NCBI GenBank assembly: GCA_963807865.1
Contig: CAWEDK010000004.1
Coordinates: 45,305-109,304 of the forward strand
Reading direction: 5' to 3'
Length of the DNA stretch: 64,000 nt
Origin: VAZQ01 sp963807865
GTDB lineage: Bacteria; Pseudomonadota; Alphaproteobacteria; Rhizobiales; Xanthobacteraceae
This document shows positions 1-10,729 of this stretch, one piece after another. Made by a program: the position numbers and the translations under genes. The notes under the pieces were generated by a model, which was not told where the DNA came from, did not search any database, and saw only the letters and a program-made list of their open reading frames with translations. How positions within the stretch are numbered: position 1 is the stretch's first letter; each line of letters begins with the position of its first letter.

Positions 1-454
1 CGGCCATGAAGCGCGGCAGATAGGGCTGGCGCTGCAGCATCTCTTCGGGCGGCGTCCAGTCCGGCCATTCCTGCTTGCGGGTGATGGATTGGGTGCCCGC
101 CCAGGTGAAGCCGTCGCGGCCGACGCCGATGCCGTAGCGCATCGCCTTGCCGCCCGGCATCACCAGGTAGAGGTAGGTGTTCGGGGTGTCGATGATGATC
201 GTGCCCGGCGCTTCGCTGGTCCGGTAGTCGACGATCTGGCGGCGGAACTGGCTGCGGGTCTCGGTGACGCCCTCGTCATCCTGTTCCTGGCTCTGGTAGG
301 CCGGTGCCTGGACCTGCTCGCGATGGGCGCCGAACAGAGCCTCGAACGGGTTGGCGGAAGCCGTGCTCGCGAACGCGGTGGCAGCGATCAGGGTCGCCGC
401 CGCCGTCGCAGCGGCAAGCGCGGCCGCGGCCGAAATCTTGGAAATGATGTGCAT
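1..454 (-). CDS. L,D-transpeptidase (ErfK/YbiS/YcfS family), N-terminal part
   Basis: Partial gene running off the left edge; about 151 residues are visible. The start at 454 is followed by an Ala-rich export signal (residues about 5-35). A charged stretch leads into the beginning of a YkuD-type catalytic domain, with the segment TIIIDTPNTYLYLVMPGG and then YGIGVGRDGFTWAG, typical of L,D-transpeptidases that make 3-3 peptidoglycan cross-links or anchor lipoproteins in the periplasm. The catalytic HxxxxxxxxxSxGC region would lie outside the window. Family assignment rests on these core segments; the exact substrate cannot be told. Confidence 0.85.
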   Translation of the reverse strand, partial: MHIISKISAAAALAAATAAATLIAATAFASTASANPFEALFGAHREQVQAPAYQSQEQDDEGVTETRSQFRRQIVDYRTSEAPGTIIIDTPNTYLYLVMPGGKAMRYGIGVGRDGFTWAGTQSITRKQEWPDWTPPEEMLQRQPYLPRFMA

Positions 455-645
455 GATACGCTCCCCTCGTCTGATTGTTGGTCGCGGGGGCGTGCGGTTC
501 GGTTCAAAAGCGCTGGGTGGAATAGGATTAACCTTCCGTAACCATTTATCATTGCATGGATTTTTCTGGTATCGCAGCGCCGCATAATGGCGCTCCGGAT
601 GCCGCCTTTGTGGCGTGAAAGTGGCGGGGCGCTACCGTCGTGGAG
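455..645. other. Intergenic region, no gene seen
   Basis: This gap carries the promoter region of the L,D-transpeptidase gene (transcribed leftward) and the end of trmO. It is somewhat richer in A and T around 520-560. I see no RNA gene or convincing terminator. Confidence 0.4.
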
Positions 646-1155
646 CTACCGCTTGCGGTCCGCGTGCCAGCCGACCGCGGCGTCCGGCACCGCGTCGGTC
701 GAGGCGAAATAGGGCTTGATGTCGAGGAGCGGCGTGCCGTCCAGGCAGTCGAGCCCAACCACCTGAAGCTTGGTCCCGTCGATCTTGACTAGCCGGGCGA
801 CGGATAACGCGATCGGGTTAGGGCGGGCAGGTGACCGCAGCGAAAACGTGCCGAACTGCTCGCCGTAGTGGCGCGGCACCTGCAAGACCAAATCGCGACG
901 GGAACGATCCATCCAATAGAGCACAATGATGTGGCTCAGGGTCTCGACCTTGGTCAGCGCCGGCGCCCACCGCGGATCGACCTCAATCGTGCAGACGGCG
1001 TCGGATTCGCGGGCGTTTTTCGGGCAGTCCTTGCGCTCCTTCCAGGGCGTGCGGATCCGGCCGATGAAATACAGCGAGGCGTCATAGCGGTCGGGGAGTT
1101 CGGCCGCGACCTCGCCGTCCCGGATTCCAAAGGCGTTCTCGTCCACGATTTGCAC
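646..1155 (-). CDS. trmO: tRNA (N6-threonylcarbamoyladenosine37-N6)-methyltransferase TrmO
   Basis: A 169-residue protein of the TsaA/VirR/TrmO family (UPF0066 beta-barrel), which uses S-adenosylmethionine to methylate the t6A base at position 37 of threonine tRNA. The family signature RSPARPNPIALS is at residues 107-118, and the second conserved block GLDCLDGTPLLDIKPY is at 134-149. The usual early block FIGRIRTPW is at 30-38. The length fits the short alphaproteobacterial forms that lack the extra C-terminal domain of E. coli YaeB. It diverges from the methionine block to its right, which supplies the SAM precursor; that link is only positional. Confidence 0.88.
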   Translation of the reverse strand: MQIVDENAFGIRDGEVAAELPDRYDASLYFIGRIRTPWKERKDCPKNARESDAVCTIEVDPRWAPALTKVETLSHIIVLYWMDRSRRDLVLQVPRHYGEQFGTFSLRSPARPNPIALSVARLVKIDGTKLQVVGLDCLDGTPLLDIKPYFASTDAVPDAAVGWHADRKR

Positions 1156-1289
1156 TCGGCCTCACATTGACGGATGTGGCGTAACGAACAGCAATTGACC
1201 CGCGGATGAAAGGCCCAGCGACTTCGGCCTGCCTGCTGCGTTCCAAGGCCGTCCTGCCCACTTCCCCCTTGCGTGCTCGAGTTAAACGT

Positions 1290-1305
1290 ATAAAGATATC
1301 CTTAT
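1290..1305. promoter_or_regulatory. Palindromic operator upstream of the ArsR-methyltransferase/metF/metH block
   Basis: The 16-bp sequence ATAAAGATATCCTTAT is an inverted repeat centred on GATATC, with one mismatched pair between the arms. A further GATATC lies at 1308-1313. It sits 44 bp before the start of an ArsR-family regulator that heads the metF/metH block. ArsR-family SAH-responsive regulators (SahR type) of methionine genes bind AT-rich palindromes, so this is a strong candidate autoregulatory site. Binding itself is inferred. Confidence 0.6.
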
Positions 1306-1348
1306 GTGATATCCGATCCGTATTTCCTCGAGGGACGCTGCCCACTCC

Positions 1349-2353
1349 ATGGCTAGGTCTGCCCATCTCCCATTCGCGGCACTCAACGGCGCGCTGAAGG
1401 CCGCCGGTGAAGCGACGCGGCTGCGCATACTGGCGTTGCTGGGCGAGGCGGAGCTGACCGTGTCCGAACTCACCGACATTCTGCGGCAATCGCAGCCGCG
1501 GATCTCGCGGCATCTGCGGCTGCTGGCGGAAGCCGGGCTGGTCGAGCGGTTCCGCGAAGGATCGTGGGCATTCTTCCGGTTGGGTGAGCAGGGCGGGGAG
1601 GCTGCGCTCGCGCGCGACCTGATTGGTTGCCTCGATCCTGCGGACGCCACGTTACTGCGCGATCGCGAGCGGCTCACGGCGGTGCGCTCCGCGCGCGCGG
1701 CGGCCGCGCAGGCCTATTTCCGCCGGCACGCCGCCGAATGGGATCGTATCCGCAAGCTGCACATCGCGGACGACGCGGTCGAGGAGGCCATCCGCGCGGC
1801 GCTGTCGGGTACCGAAGTGCGTACGTTGCTCGATCTCGGCACCGGCACCGGCCGCATGCTGGAGCTGTTCGGGCCCGCGGTCGAACGCGGCCTCGGCCTC
1901 GACATGTCGCTCGACATGCTGGCGCTGGCGCGTGCGCGGCTCGATCGCGCGGGCCTGCGCCACTGCAGCGTTCGGCAGGGCGACATCTACGACCTCGCGC
2001 TGGCGAAGGATTCGTTCGATGCCGTCATCATCCATCAGGTGCTGCACTTCCTCGACGATGGAGCGCGTGCAATTCACGAAGCTGCTCGGGTGCTGCGTCC
2101 CGGCGGCCGGTTGCTGGTCGTCGATTTCGCGCCGCACGACTTCGAGTTTCTGCGCGACGAACACGCTCACCGCCGGCTCGGCTTTGCATCCGAGACAGTG
2201 TCTCAGTGGATGAAGGCCGCGGGCCTCGACGTGGTGCTGCACCGAAACCTCGCGCCGGATCCCGCCTCCGACGGCAAGATCGCCGTCTCGCTTTGGCTCG
2301 GGCGCGACCCGCGCATGGTGCTCGCGCAGCCTGCCGCACGGGAGGTCGCCTGA
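1349..2353 (+). CDS. ArsR-family HTH regulator fused to a SAM-dependent methyltransferase domain
   Basis: 334 residues. Residues 1-80 form an ArsR-type winged helix with the recognition helix around SQPRISRHLRLLAEAGLVE (48-66). Residues 150-250 form a class I methyltransferase fold with the SAM-binding glycine motif LLDLGTGTGRM at 160-170 and a motif-IV-like IIHQVLHFL. No metal-binding cysteine pair is evident, so metal sensing is unlikely. Known regulators of this architecture sit before metF/metH in Rhizobiales and are thought to read SAM or S-adenosylhomocysteine through the methyltransferase domain; that role is inferred here. The ATG at 1349 follows a GAGGGA ribosome site. The stop overlaps the metF start (TGATG), so the two are probably translationally coupled. 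Confidence 0.85.
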   Translation: MARSAHLPFAALNGALKAAGEATRLRILALLGEAELTVSELTDILRQSQPRISRHLRLLAEAGLVERFREGSWAFFRLGEQGGEAALARDLIGCLDPADATLLRDRERLTAVRSARAAAAQAYFRRHAAEWDRIRKLHIADDAVEEAIRAALSGTEVRTLLDLGTGTGRMLELFGPAVERGLGLDMSLDMLALARARLDRAGLRHCSVRQGDIYDLALAKDSFDAVIIHQVLHFLDDGARAIHEAARVLRPGGRLLVVDFAPHDFEFLRDEHAHRRLGFASETVSQWMKAAGLDVVLHRNLAPDPASDGKIAVSLWLGRDPRMVLAQPAAREVA

Positions 2354-3324
2354 TGAACGCCGAACCCGCCGCCCGCGCCAGCCGCTTTGGCAATTCTGGT
2401 GACGACGAACGCAGCATCCGCGTGTCGTTCGAATTCTTTCCGCCCAAAAGCGAGGAGATGGAACGCACGCTGTGGGAATCGATCACGCGGCTTGCGCCGC
2501 TCGCTCCCAACTTCGTGTCCGTCACCTACGGCGCCGGTGGCTCGACCCGCGAGCGCACGCACGCCACCGTCAAGCGCATCCTGGCGGAGACCGCGTTGAC
2601 GCCGGCCGCGCATCTGACCTGCGTGGCCGCCACGCGCGCCGAGATCGATGACGTGATCCGCAATTATTGCGATGCCGGCGTGCGCCACATCGTGGCGCTG
2701 CGCGGCGATCCGACGAGCGGCGCCGGCGAGCGCTACGCGCCGCATCCCGGCGGCTACCACAATGGCGCCGATCTGGTCGCCGGCATCCGGCGGCAAGCCG
2801 ATGTCGAAGTCTCGGTTTCGGCCTATCCGGAGAAGCACCCCGACAGCCCGACCGTCGCGGCCGATCTCGATATGCTGAAAGCCAAAGTCGATGCCGGTGC
2901 GACGCGCGCGATCACCCAGTTCTTCTTCGAGAACGACCGCTATTTCCGCTATCTCGATCTGGTTCGCGCGCGTGGTATCGATGTGCCGGTCGTTCCGGGC
3001 ATCCTGCCGGTGCAGAACTTCAAGCAGACCAAGAATTTCGCCGCGCGTTGCGGCGCCTCGGTGCCGGCCTGGCTCGAGCGCCGGTTCGAAGGGCTCGACG
3101 ACGATCCGGCCACGCGCAAGCTGATCGCCGCCGCGGTCGCGGCCGAGCAGGTGCTCGACCTGGTCGACCAGGGTGTCACCGACTTCCACTTCTACACCAT
3201 GAACCGCGCCGACCTGGTTTACGCCGTCTGCCATTTGCTGGGACTCAGACCGAGTCAAGAACTCGGTGCGCTCCCTCTCCCCTGCGGGGAGAGGGTTGGG
3301 GTGAGGGGGGTCGGCTCGGCGTGA
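2353..3324 (+). CDS. metF: Methylenetetrahydrofolate reductase
   Basis: 323 residues. It reduces 5,10-methylene-THF to 5-methyl-THF, the methyl donor for MetH encoded next door. The TIM-barrel FAD enzyme begins near residue 23 with VSFEFFPPKSEEME. Other family blocks follow: SVTYGAGGSTRERT, HIVALRGDP, QFFFEN and the C-terminal FHFYTMNRADLV. The genuine protein should end soon after LLGLRP. The last 20 or so residues are translated from a GC-rich palindromic repeat (3271-3314), so the native stop has been replaced by read-through into the repeat. The stop overlaps the start of the next gene (ATGA). Confidence 0.95.
   Translation: MNAEPAARASRFGNSGDDERSIRVSFEFFPPKSEEMERTLWESITRLAPLAPNFVSVTYGAGGSTRERTHATVKRILAETALTPAAHLTCVAATRAEIDDVIRNYCDAGVRHIVALRGDPTSGAGERYAPHPGGYHNGADLVAGIRRQADVEVSVSAYPEKHPDSPTVAADLDMLKAKVDAGATRAITQFFFENDRYFRYLDLVRARGIDVPVVPGILPVQNFKQTKNFAARCGASVPAWLERRFEGLDDDPATRKLIAAAVAAEQVLDLVDQGVTDFHFYTMNRADLVYAVCHLLGLRPSQELGALPLPCGERVGVRGVGSA
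3271..3314 (+). repeat. GC-rich palindromic repeat, left arm of an inverted pair around the DUF559 gene
   Basis: A 44-bp element: a palindrome with stem CTCTCCCC/GGGGAGAG followed by a G-rich arm (TTGGGGTGAGGGGGG). The same sequence in inverse orientation lies at 3661-3704, with only isolated differences. It overlaps the 3' end of metF and stops 10 bp before the DUF559 start. Confidence 0.9.
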
Positions 3325-3713
3325 TGAGAGACAGTGCACAAATTGCAAAGCGGCTCCGCCGGAATCAAACCGATGCTGAGAGATTGTTGTGGTTCCGGCT
3401 TCGCGATCGTCGTCTGGACGGATGGAAGTTCAAGCGGCAGGTTCCGATTTATCGCTACGTTGTCGACTTCTTTTGTGCGGACGCCAAGCTGATTATTGAA
3501 CTTGACGGCGGTCAGCATTCCGGTGCCGTACGCGATGCAGAGCGAACGGAAGCCCTCGAAGCATTCGGCTATCTTGTTGTCCGGTTCTGGAATCACGACG
3601 TGACGCGGAACATCGAGGGCGTGCTGGAGGAGATTTCGAGCATGCTCAATCAACATAAATCCGGCCCCCCTCACCCCACCCCTCTCCCCTGCGGGGAGAG
3701 GGAGCCGAATTGA
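3324..3713 (+). CDS. DUF559 (Vsr-like PD-(D/E)XK) endonuclease-domain protein
   Basis: 129 residues of the DUF559 family, related in fold to very-short-patch-repair endonucleases. Conserved blocks are RRNQTDAERLLWFRLR (12-27), YVVDFFC (45-51), LIIELDGGQH (56-65) and the terminal RFWN (87-90); Asp48, Glu59 and Asp61-Gln64 are plausible active-site residues. No reaction has been established for the family. Its start overlaps the metF stop, and the last 16 or so residues are encoded by the right-hand palindromic repeat. The gene therefore sits inside an inverted repeat pair within the metF-metH block and looks like an inserted cassette. Confidence 0.88.
   Translation: MRDSAQIAKRLRRNQTDAERLLWFRLRDRRLDGWKFKRQVPIYRYVVDFFCADAKLIIELDGGQHSGAVRDAERTEALEAFGYLVVRFWNHDVTRNIEGVLEEISSMLNQHKSGPPHPTPLPCGEREPN
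3661..3704 (-). repeat. GC-rich palindromic repeat, right arm of the inverted pair around the DUF559 gene
   Basis: Reverse complement of the 3271-3314 element, including the 19-nt palindrome CTCTCCCCTGCGGGGAGAG and the flanking C-rich arm. It overlaps the 3' end of the DUF559 gene and ends 19 bp before metH. Confidence 0.9.
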
Positions 3714-3723
3714 GTCCGCGACG

Positions 3724-7471
<3,748 letters not shown>

Positions 7472-7551
7472 TGTTGCGGCATTCGAACGCCATCAGCAGC
7501 GATCAAATCCCGCCGGTAAATTGTGCCTCACGGATCACTCCATGTTGAATG

Positions 7552-7575
7552 GCCTTGCCACAAGGCTTATTTAAA
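7552..7575 (+). terminator. Probable rho-independent terminator after metH
   Basis: A short hairpin GCCTTG-CCA-CAAGGC is followed directly by TTATTT. It lies 80 bp after the metH stop and before the next gene. The stem is only 6 bp, so strength is uncertain. Confidence 0.45.
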
Positions 7576-7642
7576 GAGCGTCGTGCAGTGACCCCGGCGA
7601 GGGCGTGTTCTCGAATGCGGTGTCCTGCGGTTAGGGCAAACA

Positions 7643-8491
7643 ATGCTGTCTCTCGGAACCCAAGCCGTCCCCGGTTCGCCGCGGCGATGGAGCCTGTTCG
7701 GAATTGGCGCCAAGCGGGCGGAAGCCGCCGCGCTGGCGGAGCGCATTGCGGTTCTGCAATCTGAACTGTCTCAATGCAAAGCGCAGGCGGGCCATCGCGA
7801 AAGCTGGAGCTACGGTGTGAAGGCCGCGGTCGCTCTGCTCGTCTTCGTGCTGGGCTACGGGGCGGGCGCCTATCACCACGCGATCAAGCAGACCATCGGT
7901 AGTCTCATGCCGGCGCTGGGAATTGCCAATGCGGTCAGCAATATCGATGCGGCCGAGGACGCATATGCGAAAGGCCGGTACCCGCTGGCGCTGCGGCTGC
8001 TGCAGCCGCTGGCCGAGCAGGGCGACGCGCGCGCGCAGGCCGTGCTCGGATTGATCTACTACCACGGCCGCGGCGTGAAGCAGGACGACACGGAGGCGGC
8101 CAAGTGGTTCCACCTCGCCGCCGACCAGGATGAGCCGCGGGCCCAGTTCAATCTCGGCGTCATGCATGCGGAAGGCCAGGGCGTGCCGCAGGACTACGTC
8201 GAGGCGATCAAGTGGTACCGTCTCGCCGCCGAGCAGGGCGAGGCGCGCGCGCAGTTCAATCTCGGCGTCTCATATGCGGAAGGTCAGGGCACCGATCAGA
8301 ACTACATCCTGGCTTACATGTGGTTCAATCTCGCCGTTCCGCGTTTCCTGCCGAGCGAAAGCGACCGGCGGCGGACCGCGATCCACAATCGCGACCTGAC
8401 CGCGAGCCGGATGTCGCGCGAACAGATTGCCGAGGCGCAACGCTTGGCGCGCGAGTGGCGGCCGAAAAGTGCGGCGGCGCCAGCCGGCTGA
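7643..8491 (+). CDS. Membrane-anchored Sel1-repeat protein
   Basis: 282 residues. A short coiled coil (about 24-48) precedes one transmembrane helix (about 59-77). Three Sel1-type TPR repeats follow, at roughly 126-160, 161-196 and 197-231, with the hallmark pattern AQxxLGxxYxxGxGVxxDxxxAxxWxxxAA. The single helix near the N terminus suggests the repeats are outside the inner membrane. Sel1 proteins are scaffolds for protein-protein contacts; no partner can be named from the neighbours. It stands alone after the metH terminator. Confidence 0.8.
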   Translation: MLSLGTQAVPGSPRRWSLFGIGAKRAEAAALAERIAVLQSELSQCKAQAGHRESWSYGVKAAVALLVFVLGYGAGAYHHAIKQTIGSLMPALGIANAVSNIDAAEDAYAKGRYPLALRLLQPLAEQGDARAQAVLGLIYYHGRGVKQDDTEAAKWFHLAADQDEPRAQFNLGVMHAEGQGVPQDYVEAIKWYRLAAEQGEARAQFNLGVSYAEGQGTDQNYILAYMWFNLAVPRFLPSESDRRRTAIHNRDLTASRMSREQIAEAQRLAREWRPKSAAAPAG

Positions 8492-8680
8492 ATTTCTTTA
8501 CTGCCGTCCGACTTTGCATCGCTCGGAAAGCGTGTCTTCAGCCGCGCGCGAGTGTGCGAGCCGCTACAATTCGTATTCTCAAAAGCGAACACCGGAGAGG
8601 TTGTTCTCTCCGGTGTCCGAAACGCGCGACTTGCGAAACTTGATTTGCGGAATCTGTCGTCGTCCTTGGATTACCCGAAC

Positions 8681-8764
8681 TCAGAACGCACCCAGCAGGA
8701 TGGCGCCGACAAACGCGAACACGGCACACACCGCCAGAACATCGAGCCTCAAGGCAAGGTCCAC
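8681..8764 (-). CDS. 27-residue single-pass membrane protein
   Basis: A very short gene starting with GTG at 8764 and ending TGA at 8681. It encodes MDLALRLDVLAVCAVFAFVG followed by AILLGAF, almost entirely one hydrophobic helix. A strong ribosome site AAAGGAG lies just upstream (8771-8777) with normal spacing. From memory, similar tiny membrane proteins of unknown function occur in Rhizobiales, but I could not check this. The clear Shine-Dalgarno and clean transmembrane pattern are the support; nothing shows its role. Confidence 0.62.
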   Translation of the reverse strand: MDLALRLDVLAVCAVFAFVGAILLGAF

Positions 8765-9115
8765 GTCACACTCCTTTGGTTCGAATGATTAAGCATAGCA
8801 GATGAATGGCCGTTCACGAAGCAACAAAATGTATTGCGGTGCAAAATATCGTTCGGGATCGTCAGTCTCGCACTTCCAACACTCTGATATTTCAATGTAA
8901 AGTTTTTCGAACTTACTTCTCATAAGCATTGCGAATTGTCCGAAAAGTGCAGGCCGATCAGATGCTTCGGCACAAATCGAGAGATATCGCCGCAAGTTCT
9001 GTGTAACGGGTGCAAGTTTCGCGAATATCTTCTTTGATTTGCTTCGGTTTTTGCACGTCGTTTGAGGCGCGCAACACGCATCCGTCGACGTCGCGGCTTG
9101 AGTGACCGGCAATTT
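8765..9115. other. AT-richer intergenic stretch
   Basis: About 350 bp, noticeably richer in A and T than the surroundings, between the 27-residue gene and the end of the amidase gene. It probably carries the promoter of the small membrane protein. A 107-codon open frame on the minus strand has no family resemblance and is not accepted. I see no RNA structure. Confidence 0.4.
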
Positions 9116-10372
9116 TTATCGGGTCAGCGCGTGCTCCAGAAACGCCGCGCTGGCTAAGGCGAAGCGATCACGCCCGAAGCGCGCGACAATCTGCACGCCC
9201 AGCGGCAGACCTGTCGCGTCGGTCAAACCCGGGACATTGACGCAGGGCGTGCCGAGCAGAGTCCAAAGCCGGTTGAAGGTCGGCTCGCCCGACACCAAGC
9301 CTGACGGAGCAATACCGGGCGCCGATGGCGTGAGGATCACCACGCCGTCAGGCAGCAATTCGGCGAACGACTGACGCGCGCGCCGCACGGTGCGCCGGGC
9401 GTCGTCATAATGATCGATGGTGATCGCGGCGGCCTCGTCGAGCTGTTGACGCAACAGCGGACCCAGCCGGTCGCGATGGCGGTCGTACTCGAACGCCAGC
9501 GCGCGGAACGCCTCGTGACCGACGATCGTGCGATGCGCGCGCGACGCATCGGCGAAGATCGCGGGCAGCGCGAGTTCTCTGATCGACGCGCCGCCGCATT
9601 CGGCGGCGAGGGCGGCCTGTTCGATCGCGGACTGCATCGGCGCACCCGCCTCGTCCCACTCATCGGTTCGGACGATCGCAATCGCCGGCACTGGTGGCGG
9701 CCGGCCATCCACCCGCAGGTCGCGGCCGCTGATCGCGGATGCCGCGAACGCCACGTCGGCGACGCCGGCTGCGAACAGACCCACGGTGTCGAGCGACCAG
9801 GAAAAGCATTTCATCCCGACCGTTGGAAACAGCTTGAAGGACGGCTTGTAGCCGGCGATGCCGCAATAGGCGGCGGGACGGACAGTGGAGCCGCCGGTCT
9901 GGCTGCCGAGCGCGATCGGCAGCATGCCCGCTGCAACGGCCGCCGCGGATCCGGATGACGAACCTCCCGGCGTGCGCGCAAGGTCGAACGGATTGCGGGT
10001 TGGCGCATCCTCGCGCGATGCGAACGGCGCTGTCACGGTCTTGCCGGCGATCAGACCGCCAGCCCGCCGCACCAGCATGACCATCGCGGCATCGCTGCGC
10101 GGCTGATGGCCGGCATAGATCGGCGAGCCGTATCCGGTCGGCAGGTCAGCGGTGTCGTAGATGTCCTTGATGCCAACCGGCAGGCCGGCCAGCGGTTGCT
10201 GCGCGAGCCCAGGAGTCTCGGCGGCCCGCCGCGCGGTTGCGAGATCGAGCGCCGCGAAGGCGCCGATCTGCGGCTCGCGCGCGGCGATGGTCTGCGCGCA
10301 TAGATCGAGGACGCGCGCAGGCGTCAGTTCGCCGGCCGCGATCCGGCGAGCAAGATCGAGGGCGGATAGCAT
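9116..10372 (-). CDS. Amidase signature family protein
   Basis: 418 residues of the amidase signature (AS) superfamily, which hydrolyses carboxamides with a Ser-cisSer-Lys triad. The lysine is in GLPVGIKDIYDT (about residue 75). The serine-rich loop is TPGGSSSGSAAAVAAGM, and the nucleophile loop is GSQTGGSTVRPAAYCG. The start at 10372 is preferred because it gives a normal AS N terminus and overlaps the stop of the upstream DUF2798 gene; an upstream extension of the frame does not resemble the family. The substrate is unknown; it could be an aryl-acylamidase or GatA-like hydrolase, but no gatB/gatC is nearby. Confidence 0.88.
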   Translation of the reverse strand: MLSALDLARRIAAGELTPARVLDLCAQTIAAREPQIGAFAALDLATARRAAETPGLAQQPLAGLPVGIKDIYDTADLPTGYGSPIYAGHQPRSDAAMVMLVRRAGGLIAGKTVTAPFASREDAPTRNPFDLARTPGGSSSGSAAAVAAGMLPIALGSQTGGSTVRPAAYCGIAGYKPSFKLFPTVGMKCFSWSLDTVGLFAAGVADVAFAASAISGRDLRVDGRPPPVPAIAIVRTDEWDEAGAPMQSAIEQAALAAECGGASIRELALPAIFADASRAHRTIVGHEAFRALAFEYDRHRDRLGPLLRQQLDEAAAITIDHYDDARRTVRRARQSFAELLPDGVVILTPSAPGIAPSGLVSGEPTFNRLWTLLGTPCVNVPGLTDATGLPLGVQIVARFGRDRFALASAAFLEHALTR

Positions 10373-10605
10373 CAGGCTGTTCCGTCGAGGCGGGCGACGA
10401 TCCGGTCGGTCAGACGGCGAGCCGACGGCATAATGAGGAAGCCGGTGATGGCTGCGATCGGCCAGGCGATGAAATACGCCTTCACCCATTGCCAGGCGAA
10501 GTCGGCCGGCAGGCCGAGATTCAGGTAGGTCACCAGCAGCGTCACCATGAACACCATGACACTCGACATCGTCATCACCAATATCAGTCGGACCTTCCAG
10601 GGCAT
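10372..10605 (-). CDS. DUF2798 two-helix membrane protein
   Basis: 77 residues with two transmembrane helices (about 5-30 and 41-62), matching DUF2798 in length and in the conserved WxxAYFIAWPIA pattern. Function unknown. It lies immediately upstream of, and overlaps, the amidase start, so the two are probably one transcript. Confidence 0.72.
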   Translation of the reverse strand: MPWKVRLILVMTMSSVMVFMVTLLVTYLNLGLPADFAWQWVKAYFIAWPIAAITGFLIMPSARRLTDRIVARLDGTA

Positions 10606-10729
10606 GTCATCAGTTCCGGTTCGCCTGCCGTTCTCCTCTTAACCATATCGGCAGGCGCAAGTCAGCGCTTCCGGCCGCCTTCCAAATCTTTGAAGGGTCA
10701 TTAATCAACTCCGACGCATTCTCCGCGGC

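Noticed and set aside
1156..1289. SAM-type riboswitch upstream of the methionine block
   Set aside because: I found no SAM-II or SAH aptamer core; the DNA palindrome before an ArsR-type regulator is the better explanation for control.
8789..9112. 107-codon open frame on the minus strand in the AT-richer spacer
   Set aside because: It has no recognisable motif, no clear ribosome site and an unusual composition; the spacer looks intergenic.
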